A DNA stretch of 64,000 bases from assembly GCF_910592395.1 (NCBI RefSeq), contig NC_088314.1:10108001-10172000 (forward strand), written 5' to 3'. A program made the translations under genes and the position numbers. The notes under the pieces are model-generated. The model worked only from the letters and a program-made list of their open reading frames with translations, searched no databases and was not told the origin of the DNA. Positions 24,301 through 36,300 of this stretch are shown in pieces. How positions within the stretch are numbered: position 1 is the stretch's first letter; every line of letters begins with the position of its first letter. Origin of the DNA: Lineus longissimus. Its lineage: Eukaryota > Nemertea > Pilidiophora > Heteronemertea > Lineidae.

Positions 24301-27300
24301 CCGTTAGGTACCCTTTTCACCCAGCGATATCCGATAGATAGTATATTGAAAACCACTGGTTTTACAGTTGTTTTGTGGTATATGTTAAACACAAAAGCAC
24401 CTTTATGCTATACTCAGTGAGCAGAAGATATTTTGTTTGGTCTTTGGCCAAGGAAGATCATCCCATGACCGGCAGTGTCACGTGGGTTTCCTGGCCAAAG
24501 ACCAATCACTCAGGTGTTCTGCCCACTGGGAAATCATTTCCGGGTGGTTTTACTATTGTATTTTGTTGAGATCAATTTGATATCAATTTGTTATCATTTT
24601 TCCCATCGTCTTTTTCCAGCCCCGAGACCAAATCCGCTGTCTTCTCTGATGACCGCTCATTCAACCTTCTCGTGCAGGCATTGACTGCTTTCTATCAGAA
24701 GCATCTTGACCTCCAGATCGAAGCTATCAGTGTCCTAGCCTGCCTTGCTGATCTAGGCATGTATCACTACCAAAATCTATCTTGCACAACATTCTTTGAC
24801 TCAGCACTGGGAATACTCGTCTATTCGGGATATTTAATTTAAGTTCATTTTGTGTCATTCAAACTTACCTATGGAACACTTTTGCATGTTACTCCATTTG
24901 GGCTCAAACACAAGAGTATCCCTTTAATTTTCTAAAGGGAGAACTGAGTTAACAGCTCGGCCGCCAGGCGGCGCCCTGACCGATCCCGCGAGATCGCGCC
25001 GATCTCATGCCGCCATATTCAGTCTTTACTCTTGTGCTTCTACGAAGCACATCGTTTTTTCAAAGCTGCCGTGAATTCGATTTAAAACCAAATTCAACCA
25101 GCCAAGTCTAGACGATTTTTGGGTTCATTCACCTACGGAGTAGACCGCCAAACTAATCTTGGCATTAGTATTGTCCAGTCTATTTAATTATAGACATTTT
25201 CTTAGCTAGCTTAGTCGACCCGGCTCCATTATTTTGATCTTGGTAGGGTAGAGTTAAGTAGGCTATTCTCCGCTCTATTGTAATGAACAAGACTCAGATC
25301 CATTGCAATAGTGTTTAATTCAAGTAGGCATGTTTTCCTTTCCATTAATTATTGCGTCCTTTCTGGCCTACTTGGGGTTCCCAGTGTTTTTATTGTCATT
25401 GGTACCATTTTTTATATGGCGTACCCCTCCGACGGCATCCTTTGTCTCACCACAAAGGAATGCGTCTGGTGGCGGGAAACGGGCCGCGAAGACGCCTAAA
25501 CCCTCTTCCGGTTCCGTTTCCGGGCATATAACCCGGAGGTCTAGCAAACCTCCCGCCACCACCCCTTCCGTCAGCCGAGTTCCGGTTCCGGCCGCGGCTG
25601 CGAAGGATGCGGGATCTGACATTATTAATGTCTGTGGTCCCAAGGGAGACTTACATCCAATAAGTCTCCAAGGGTTTAATATACCCCGGACCTCAGGGAA
25701 CCTTCCGGTTCCCCTGTCGTCCGCTCCCCCGAGTACAAGCCCTTTGTACCCGCGGGAGCACCCTGCTTCCGGTCCGCCGATTGCAGTTCCGGTTACTGAC
25801 GCGGGTTCCCGTTTTTCAGTAACCGAAGACTCTACTGGGGGTTTTTCTCAGTCTTTACTGCGAAATAACCCCAGTCCTCACGGACACAGTAGAGTAAGGC
25901 CGGACCTTATAACGCCACCTCCGAAACGCCATGCGTCTTCGGTAACAGCGTTTCCGCCCTCCGTACCTCCTTCTAAAAGGGCTTCCGGTAGCTCCATACC
26001 GGCGAAGGAGTTACGGGCATTTCCGGTTTCGGACTTCGTCCTACCGGAAATGCAGGCACCTTCCTACGTTGGCCAACCTCTTGGGTGGAACCAACCGGAA
26101 GTGCCACCCCCTCCTCGTAGCAGAGGCGTCGTTCCCATGGAACGAGCTACGCAGAGAGGACATCTGAACTCTAGTTCAGAATATGGGCAACTTCCGCTTC
26201 CGGAAGACCCATTCGCCCGCACATACGGCTTCCAGGGTTCGCTTATGCACTCACCCTCGCCTCAACCGCCCGTCGTTGAGAGAAGCCGCACGTCGGGTCC
26301 GGAACCCGAGTCGGGACAGCAACTGTCCCAGCTCATCCAGATGGTAGCAGGTCTTTCTGATAGACTCAACCATCTGGAGCAGGGTTCCGGTTCCTCTGGT
26401 GCGCCTGGTCCCATCGGATACCCACCATCCGACTCCTCTATTTTAGAGGAATTTTCTGAGAACGAGAGTTCTCAGCCAGGCTACCGCTCCCCCAATCAGG
26501 AGGAGCTGTCACCAGAGGAGGCCAGTATCCTGTCGGATATGAGGACACTCAGATCCTTGATCAGAGCGTACCTCCCGCAGGATCTGTGCCCTACCCCGCC
26601 GGAACTGCCAGCCTTGTCAACACCGACCTTTTCACTCTGGGGACAGGAAGTGGATCCCAATCCACAGGTTTCTCAAGGCTCCACTCGGGCACTTGAATTC
26701 CTTCCTCCCTCCCCGTCGGTGTTAGCAGTCTCTGAACTTTTGGAGCGTACAATCAGAGACTCACAAGGCGCCCACCAACGTACTTCCATCCCTGTCCTTC
26801 CGGCAGTCGGACCGGAAGCTTGGTGTAAACCGGGGAAGTTGTTCACGGCACAACTTCCTCCCGTTAGGCAGTACCGCGCTGACTATTATCGAGTCAGCTC
26901 GGCCGGCTGTCCAGCTGCAGCATCGACTTCCATATTAAAGGACGATGTACAGCTGGACCAACTCGTGCCTAGGGTGACCTCCTCCTCGGCTTACCGAGAC
27001 CTTAGAGCACAAGAGGGTCTGGCCAAAAACACGTTAGCGGTGCTCTCCTACGCAGAGCACACTAACCTGGCCCTAGCCAGATCCCTAAAAGATAATGAGT
27101 CACTATCTGATGACACAAAATCGCTTGTGACATCCTTGTCACATTCGATTAGGCACGCTATTGCGCTGTCCGCCAAGACCGCAGCAAATAGCGTCCTACT
27201 CCGTAGAGACGCCGCACTGGGCTCTCTCAATGTCATCAGATCCCTCCAGCTGGAAGGGGCCTTAAGAACCGCTCCTATGGACGGTTCTTTCCTGTTCGCA

Positions 27301-30300
27301 GATTCTGTACAAGAGGCGGCTCAAGCACAGAAAGATTGGGACAAATTATATGCCCCCACTGCGACACAGAGGGCCAAGACCTCTCTACCTAACGCTAGAA
27401 AGATAGAGAGGCCCCAGCAGGCATCGGGTTCAATCCCGTACGCCAGGCAGGTCCTGCCTAGGCCTACCCCGCCTAGTCAGCCTGCTCCTGCTGGATCCTT
27501 CCGACGGGAAGCGGAGGGTCGCCGGACTGGAAAGAGGAAAAATACTTCCTCTAACCAGGGTGGATCCGGTCCGACTAAGCACTCCTTTCGCCCAAGGGGT
27601 GCTGGCCGGAAGAGGTGACTCCCCCCTCCTTTCTCCTCCCGGACGCAAAAAGGAACCGACTCCGGTAGTCGGGGGCCGTCTGCAAAAATTTGCAGACATT
27701 TGGGACGATTGGTGCCCAAAGGGGTCCCCAGTCCCAAACATGTTGAGGTACGGAGTGAAACTAGATTTCAACCGTACCCCCCCGACTACCATATATCCAA
27801 CCCCAGTTCAGCCACCGAAGGACCCAGTCAAGGCCTCTGCCCTCCAAGCAGAGGTCGCGACATTACTGGAGAAGCAAGCTATCCAGGTCCTTCAAGATCC
27901 ATGCTCCCCCGGCTTTTACAGCCACGTTTTCTTGGTTCCCAAGAAAGCAGGGACATGGAGGCTGATCATAGACCTTTCCAGGTTAAACACCTTCTTGAAT
28001 GTTCCTCATTTCAAGATGGAAACCACCAGGTCTATAGCAACGGCGATACAGCCCAACGATTGGGCGGTATCGATGGATTTAATGGATGCGTACTTACATG
28101 TACCGATCCATCCAGACTATCAACACTTCCTTCGATTCCATTACGAAGGAAAGACGTATCAATTCAGGGCCCTGCCGTTCGGTCTGGCATCGGCACCCCT
28201 AATTTTTACGATGATAGTCACAGCCTTCGTCGCTCCCTTTCACGTGATGGGGTTCAAGCTCCATCACTACCTAGACGATTGGCTACTCCGTTGCAAATCG
28301 CGGGAACTACTACTGCAACAACTTCAGGTTCTAAAGCAAAAAGTAGTTTCCGCAGGTTGGATTATCAACGAAACAAAGTCAGAATTCATACCATCCCAAG
28401 ACTTCGTTTACGTTGGAGTTCGGTTCCTTACGGCCATAGGGAAAATGCTGCCCCCCCTAGACAGGATAAAGAAAATTCTTCATCTCGTCGCAGAATTCAG
28501 AGGAAGGACTCAAGCTCCCGCAAGGCGATGCTTGAGCCTTTTGGGACTTCTGAATTCGGCAGCAGACCAAATCCCTCTTGGCCGTCTATATATGCGTCCC
28601 ATCCAGATGTTTCTAATGTCTCTATGGAAACCCCACAGGGACCCATTAGACAAGTTGGTATTGATACCTCAATACCTACTCAAGAACGTCTGGAACTTCT
28701 GGGAGTCGGAGACTCGTCTCCAAAGCGGTGTAGATCTTGCTCCACCGCCCCCAGAAGTGTCCCTGTTCACAGATGCTTCCCTACTAGGGTGGGGAGCACA
28801 TCTGAACAACGGGGACATGTCCATAAGAGGTCTATGGACAAGGGAGGAGACCATTCTTCCAATAAATATATTGGAAATGAAGGCTGTCCTTCTTGCCGTG
28901 AGGGCTCTTTCCCTTCGCCTGAAGAATCGGAGAGTAACCCTGTTCTCCGACAATTCTACAGTAGTAGCATATGTCAGGAGACAGGGAGGCACAAAGTCCG
29001 GCATTCTTTGCCAGCTAACTTGGGAGCTTTACCATCTTTGTGCCGACCTTGGAGTATCGATATGTGCCAGACACATACCGGGCAATCGCAACATCCTTGC
29101 CGACGCCCTGTCCCGTCAGAACAAGCTAGTTCAGACAGAGTGGACACTCCATCAGGAGATTGTAGACGACCTTTGTCGCCTTTGGCAATCTCCGAAGGTA
29201 GATCTGTTCGCCACCAGGCTGAACAATCGCCTTCCCATCTATTACTCTCCACTTCCGGACGAAGAGGCCCTGGAAGTCGACAGCCTTACAGCCTCTTGGG
29301 TCGGGCTGAACGCATATGCGTTTCCACCCCTCCCTCTCATCCAACCAGTCCTGAACAAGATCTTGACCAGCCATCCGGTGAGAATAACTCTCATCGCACC
29401 TTGCTGGCCAAATCAGGCCTGGTTCCCAGCCTTGCTGGAGCTCCTGATAGATCACCCCAGGAGTCTTCCTACTTGGAAGCACCTCCTGTGGCACCCCCTG
29501 GGGAGATGCTACCACCAGAACCCTGGATTTTTCAAGTTTCACGCCTGGAACTTATCCAGTTGCATCTCCACCAGAGAGGCTTTTCGGACATCGCTGTCAA
29601 GCGCATGTCCGCACCTCAAAGGGGGTCTACCCTTGATGTGTATCAAGGAAAGTGGTCTACCTTCACTTCCTGGTGCAGGGAGAACGGAGTTAATCCGATC
29701 TCTCCCTCTATATACAGATTAGTTGATTTCCTTATTGAATTATTCACGGAAAGACAACTATCTGTCACGGCTATAAAAGGGTACAAGTCCGCCATCGCTT
29801 CTACCCTCCGTGTTTTAAGCACCTGGGATCTTCGTTGGGAGGACCAAATAACCCCTCTTTTCAGAGGAATGTTATTAGAGCGTCCTAGACCGGTTCACAA
29901 CACTCCTAAATGGGACCTTTCTGTTGTCCTTAAGGTGCTCATGAGGCATCCTTTTGAACCCATGTCTATTTCATCCATGAAATATCTGACACTCAAAACG
30001 GTCTTTCTAGTAGCCTTGGCTACCGCCCAACGGAGATCAGAGCTCCATGCACTTTCTTTTAAGAAGCTGGCTTTTAGAGAGGGAGGGGAGGTTATCCTGG
30101 CTTTTATACCAGGATTTCTGGCGAAGAACCAGGGACCGGCCGCCTCTCGGCCCCCGGTTACTATTCCCTCTCTGTCAGGAACGATCTCTTATGATCTTCC
30201 TGACAGAACTTTATGTCCCGTCAGGGCCCTAAAGTTCTACATAAATAGGACAAAACCTCCCGGTATCCGCCAGGGGAGAGAGCGTTTGTTTTTGTCCTAT

Positions 30301-33300
30301 AAGGAGGGAAATAAACGAGAGATAGCGGCCGCCACTATTTCAAGGTGGATTGTGGAGACTATTCGTCTTTCCTACAACACCTTGAAGACTTCCTCTGATC
30401 TTCGTGCGCTAGCTAACATCTCAGCGCACGAAGTTAGAGCACTAGCCACCTCCTGGGCTAACTACCGAGGAGTTGCTCTTCAAGAAGTCGTTTCCGCTGC
30501 ATGTTGGAGTAATCACTCCACATTCTCTCGTTTCTACCTACGAGACGTTTCTTCCCTCGTAGATGGCATGCACACAATCGGCCCGATTGTGTCTGCGGGG
30601 CATGTTGTTTGATCCTGGCTAGATCAAAAAAGGGGGGGAAGCCCGATTGAAGAGTCAAACGCGCATCTTGCGCCATTTTTGATATGCCCTATCTTCAACA
30701 TCCAGGCAACCCCTAGTAGACTAGAAAGGACGCAATTTCTTATTGTTGTTTAGCAATAATTCATTCTACACCCTTCAACATGCCTTACTTGCTCTAAGCT
30801 CTGTTGCCGGAAAGAAGATGGTTTTATTACGCAATTCTAGCGCTTTCCGGAGAATGGGTCTATTACTCTCTATAATATGATTGTAATACCGAGATCAAAA
30901 TACCGGTCCTCCGGTTCTCCCCATTTCTTTCCCCTGGCGGTCCTCCTTAGCTAATATGCCGGTGGTGCCTCCTGGATGGAACAACAGCTCAGCCTTAGGT
31001 AAGTCCTCGTTTCCCACCTCCAATAGGTTGCTGGGATTCGATGCAAAAGTGTTCCATAGGTAAGTTTGAATGACACAAAATGCCCATTTCCTTACAAGAA
31101 ATGGCCATTTTGTTAGTTCATACTTACCTATGGAACACGGCCCTCCCGCCGTCCCCACAAACGGGACATACTCTTTATTAACGCTCAAGAGTAAAGACTA
31201 AATATGGCGGCATGAGATCGGCGCGATCTCGCGGGATCGGTCAGGGCGCCGCCTGGCGGCCGAGCTGTTAACTCAGTTCTCCCTTTAGAAAATTAAAGGG
31301 ATACTCTTGTGTTTGAGCCCAAATGGAGTAACATGCAAAAGTGTTCCATAGGTAAGTATGAACTAACAAAATGGCCATTTCTTGTAAGGAAATGGGCATT
31401 TTGAAATGAACTCCCCAAACTTGCCAATTCAACTTTGACTCAGTACTGGGAATACTCGTCTATTCGGGGATATTCAATTTAAGTTAATTTTGTAATGAAC
31501 TCCCCAAACTTGCTGATGCATCAAATAAGTTTTCAAGTCTTCTGGAATTTTAATTAGTTCTGCCGATGGTGGTGCTGGTGACATGGCCCAGCTTTTGGAA
31601 TTGCCCCCTGTGAACAAGAACCAGATACAACATGACCAGTCCAGTGACATTTGTAATTCCCACCACTTAGCCAGAACCTCCCTTGTGTGTTGACAATATT
31701 TCTCTTTGCTGTTAAGTTATCTTAAGTTATCTTTTCATGATGTTATCTTCATTTCAGAAATAGCTCGTCATCTCTGTATTGTTGCCAGGGTCCACCGTAA
31801 GATTCTCAAGTCGATGCTTCTCCATGTTGACTCAGAGATTTTGCAGGAATGCGCACTTGAAGCACTAGCAATTTTGGCAGCTGCAGGCAAGTTAATAGCC
31901 TTTCTTTTTCTTTTCCTTTCTACCTGGGGCTGCAATTACAGCCAAATGGATTTTTAGCCCACCTCTCTGAGGGGTGAGTTTATCCTATGCCACAGCATCC
32001 GTTGCCCGACCGTCATTGTCGTCATCGCCCGTTAGCAGGGCACGTTTTGTAACTACTGGAGCTATTAACTTGAAACTTATGACATATGTTTCCCTATGTT
32101 ATGACTCCTGAAAGACCGAATTCAGGTCAGGTTCGTTCGATTTCTGATTTTGCCACCAGATGGCTAAAATGAAAAACCCAAAAAGTGCTACATCTCCCTA
32201 ATAAAGGGCTCGATCATCACCAAACTATTATCAAAAGTACATGTGATGATGATACATGACATATCACTCGGAATTTTCATTTGAACTACTTTTCAAGGTC
32301 ACAGAGGTCAAATAGTGTTAATTGGCCGATGTTTCATAACAACTGGAACTACCGGTATTGACTTGAAACATGTTACGCATGTAGCCCTATGTTATGACCA
32401 GCCTGAAGTTGGCTTCTTATTTCTTATTCCCTATTCCCAATTCTCAAGTAAATAAGTTATTCCTTTATAGTGTTCCCAATGTGACCGGTTAGGCAATAGG
32501 CCTAATTCATTTGTAAGGAGTACAGTTATCAATAGCACTAAAGGGCTATATGCTAACCCAACCATAACCGTTCGAGGATCGGAAATAAGTCGAATTGGGA
32601 ATAAGGAATATGAAATAACAGCCTGAAGTTGGTTTCTTATTCCTTATTCCCGATTCTCAAGTAAATAAGTTATTCCTTTATAGTGTTCCCAATGTGACCG
32701 GTTAGGCTTTTATGTTATGAAATCTAGCAGACAAAATTTCGGTCCACTTTGATTCCTGGTTTATCCACCAGGTGCCTAAAATCAAAAACACTGAAACTGC
32801 TAGGGGCTTATATCTCCAGGAAAGGCTTTGCATTCAACATCAATTCAAAAATTACTCTTTAGTTCATATTCTATGATGAATTTTTTTCCAGAGGGAGCAG
32901 TTCAGCTGCTGAATGAAGCCAGCACGATGCACCAGACTCTGGAGACGATGAAGAACTATCCAAACAGCTACGGGATCCAGAAGAAGGGCCTGGTCATGAT
33001 GCAGTTGCTCATCTCTGACCTGGAACCGGAGAATCCATCGTTCTACCGAGTGATGGCCAACGTCATCAAGCACGCATTGAATGCTCATAATGATGAGAAT
33101 GGTGTTGGTGTGCAGATTGAGGTAATCATTAACAAGAATTACATTTAGAAAAGACTAGTCTTATTGATTCTTGTTATAAACTATCCCTGCACATTATTAC
33201 AGTAAACCACATAACTTTGGCTGTCATATATTCATATTTTCAGGAATAACCCCCATTTCCGAAAGTATTTCAAATATCTGCGGCTATTATTGTTCACGGT

Positions 33301-36300
33301 TTTGTGAGATTGCATCTTTGGCGTAGTTTTAATTTAGCGTTTTGGGAACACTGTAACAGTGATTTGGTTAATGTTTGTTTTTTGTGGCGTTATATATATA
33401 TATCAATATCTTTATTCATGTAATAATATTATTACATTACAACTACAGACAGCACAATGTAATGAAATACAAAGAATATACAAATCAAAAGATGCAGGTT
33501 TTAACAACAACCAAAAAAACCCCAACACAGTCACACTAAAGAAACCAACCTAGCCCGTGCAAAGATCACCATTTTTGCAGATTTTGCTGATTGCGAAATA
33601 CGTAAAATTAAAATGCACGCACAAATTTACAGTATGTGAAAACCGATTTTGTATTTCATTATAGTGTATCCCGAATGACTGACAGTTGGTGTTTATTTCA
33701 GGGTTGTGTTGCCATGCAGCTGCTGGCTGAGAAAAGTGATGAGGCTACTCATGCACTCATAGACACTCAGACCCACCAATGTCTTTACAACATATTTGAG
33801 AGGTTCAACGACTTGCCAAGTAAGTGAATGTCCTCTGAATACTTGCGATGACATTTTGTATGTGTGCATGGCATAAATAGCTTCAGAATCCAGTAAAGTG
33901 CATTTCCCGCTAGCTGCTAAGCGCCTGATTTCGCTGGCTGTAATGGTACATCAGAATATCCCTGAAGATATCCTGAAATTTTCAACGAAAAATGTTCTGT
34001 GGTCTGTATGTGATTAATAGTGTAACTGAGCAACTCATTTTGCCCACTACAGGGTGGCCAAGAACTATTTCCCTCACACAATCGATACACAATAGAATTC
34101 TATTATCCAAAGGAAAATAATTCTGGGCCACCCTGTAGATACAATATCTGTTATGCCATGGCACTGCGATGAGCTGGAAATGCTGTGCTTCGGCGAGCGG
34201 AAGTGGAAAAAATTACAAATACAGGAATTTCATTCAAAATTTTGAGTAGCTAAAGGGTTAACTCAATAGTAACGCTAAGACTGAACACATAGATACTGCA
34301 TATGGGGTTATGCGCACATATCACTATGCTGTTATATAGTGCTATTTGTAAGGAAAACTTTTTGCAGACACCGTATTTTCAACAAGGATTTCTCTTGACT
34401 TTTAATTTGACTATTAATCGTATATTTTTTTCTACTGTTGGCCGAATAAATCCAATTTGTTTGCAGTTTACTAGCATCTTATTATTAGATAATAATTGAT
34501 TTTGTAAAAGTAATGATATTGTCTTTGAAATTTGAAATAGGACGGAGCTTGTTTTTCAATAGAGAGGCTTTCATGTGTAAGTTTCTATTGGTCCTGAGTT
34601 TGACTTCCTCTAATACCTTAGTTGTACAGGTCTGTCTCCACATAAGCATTTCACTCACAAGTCAATTGTTTGTCGGCAACACGCCCTAAAAGGCCAACAA
34701 AATTATGCTTATGTGGATCAAAATAGGCCAATGAGGAACCTGCACAACAAAACATGCCAATAGGGGGCCCTGCAGGCAAGTGGACCATGGTTGTAATGAG
34801 AAAGCCATTTCCCTGGTCAATGATTATTGAATATTTCTTCCCTTAATTACTCTACATGGGGAAATAGCACCAAAAATTGTTGTTTGCTTGGTCCATCATT
34901 CTATTTTGATGAGTTTTAGGGAGAAAATCAACAAAACTTAATTTTAATGGAAAATGCACTGGAAGTGTACCTTTTAGTACTGGTGCTGCCATCTGGATTT
35001 TTAGTTCTGCAGGTTCCTCATTCTGTACCTGTGAAGTTGTGAACATAACCAGTAGTACACTATTCATTAGCTTGAACATTGCCATGGTGAATGGTTAATA
35101 ACTTTGATAACTTTGTTGCATATCGTACCATAATAAACTGGAACGTCGAGAAAATTGAAGAGTTATTAACCCTTTCTATTTTGCAATGTTTGAACAACAC
35201 CCTGTACATCTAGTTTAGGACTGAAGAATCATAATTCCCTTGTAGCTCTAGTTTAGCACATTTACTCTTTCATTACGATCAACATTCCCATCCTCATCTA
35301 TCTGCCCGTGTTCAAATTAACTCATTGTTAACAGTCTGGTGAGAATCCCCGAACAGCAAGTTGTCATCAGACATGTCAAAACAAGTTGTTTTGCCTAAAC
35401 ACCTGCTGATTTGACCAACGTCTTACTTGGGATCCTGACTGCATTCTCGCTACAATTAGCTGTTATCAAAATCTCTGCTAATGCAACGCAAAACACGTCA
35501 ACTAATACCTCACCACCTAGCAGTGGACATGTGAATTATTTGCAAAACTTTCGACTAAATTATTCTGATTGCCTTCCAGCCTTCTAATTGTGTGGCTAAC
35601 CTCTCTTGCCTCTTCACCTAACATGTCATTTTCCTCTCTTCCTCACACTCTTTGCCCTCATAGGTACTTGCACCGGCTGCTCAGGCCAATGTTTCTACAT
35701 CCCACAACCTCCTAATAACAGTGTGTACACAGGTAAATTAACATTTCTTCTTACTGCCTTTCTCCAGCTTTTTACTATAGTTCAGAAATTTATGCAGCGA
35801 TCAATGTACTTAATTTGTAATTGTACCCCCCCTCATTGTTAGAATAACAATACTTAAAGGCCATATATCAAGGTTTTTTGCCATTTTCTGCTGTAAGACG
35901 ATTTCAAAAGTGTACCTAACACTTTATACAATACAGAAAACCAAATGCAATTAGCTCCATCCATTTTGAAGATATAGCCAATTATGTGTTTGACAACTTG
36001 ATTATCGAATCAGGCTAGCAACTGGCTTGTTAGAGCCAGGCGGCGGGTTCAGCAAAAGTTGTGATGTAGATCAGGTTATCTGTACATGTCATGCAATCAT
36101 AAAAGCAGGAGGGCCTTAATTAATTATGCACACCTGGACGTAATGTGTTTCATTCACTATGGTGTATTGTGTGGCTCCGAATTGTGTCAAGGATAGCACA
36201 AAGAACAATCGAATGACGGATGGGACCCATTTTCATGAATTTCCAAAGCCAGTTGAACGAGAGAGGAGGAAGCTGTGGATTCGGAAGTGCAAACGTTTGG

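Larger units (their letters stand above)
24847..31403 (+). mobile_element. DIRS-type tyrosine-recombinase retrotransposon, apparently intact
   Basis: Inverted terminal repeats (24866-25034 and 31186-31355) bound three long open frames: a gag-like ORF, RT/RNase H with a methyltransferase-like tail, and tyrosine recombinase. An internal complementary region at 31041-31138 carries the complements of the left and right outer ends side by side. This is the diagnostic structure of DIRS elements, which replicate through a circular DNA and insert with a recombinase instead of an integrase. There is no target duplication beyond the shared ATTTTG. No stop or frameshift was found in the main domains, so the copy looks young. 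It lies in LRRK2 intron 14, sense to the gene. Confidence 0.95.

Noticed and set aside
28669-29542. Long - strand open frames within the DIRS element
   Set aside because: They are antisense shadows of the RT/RNase H coding sequence, which has clear catalytic motifs on the + strand.
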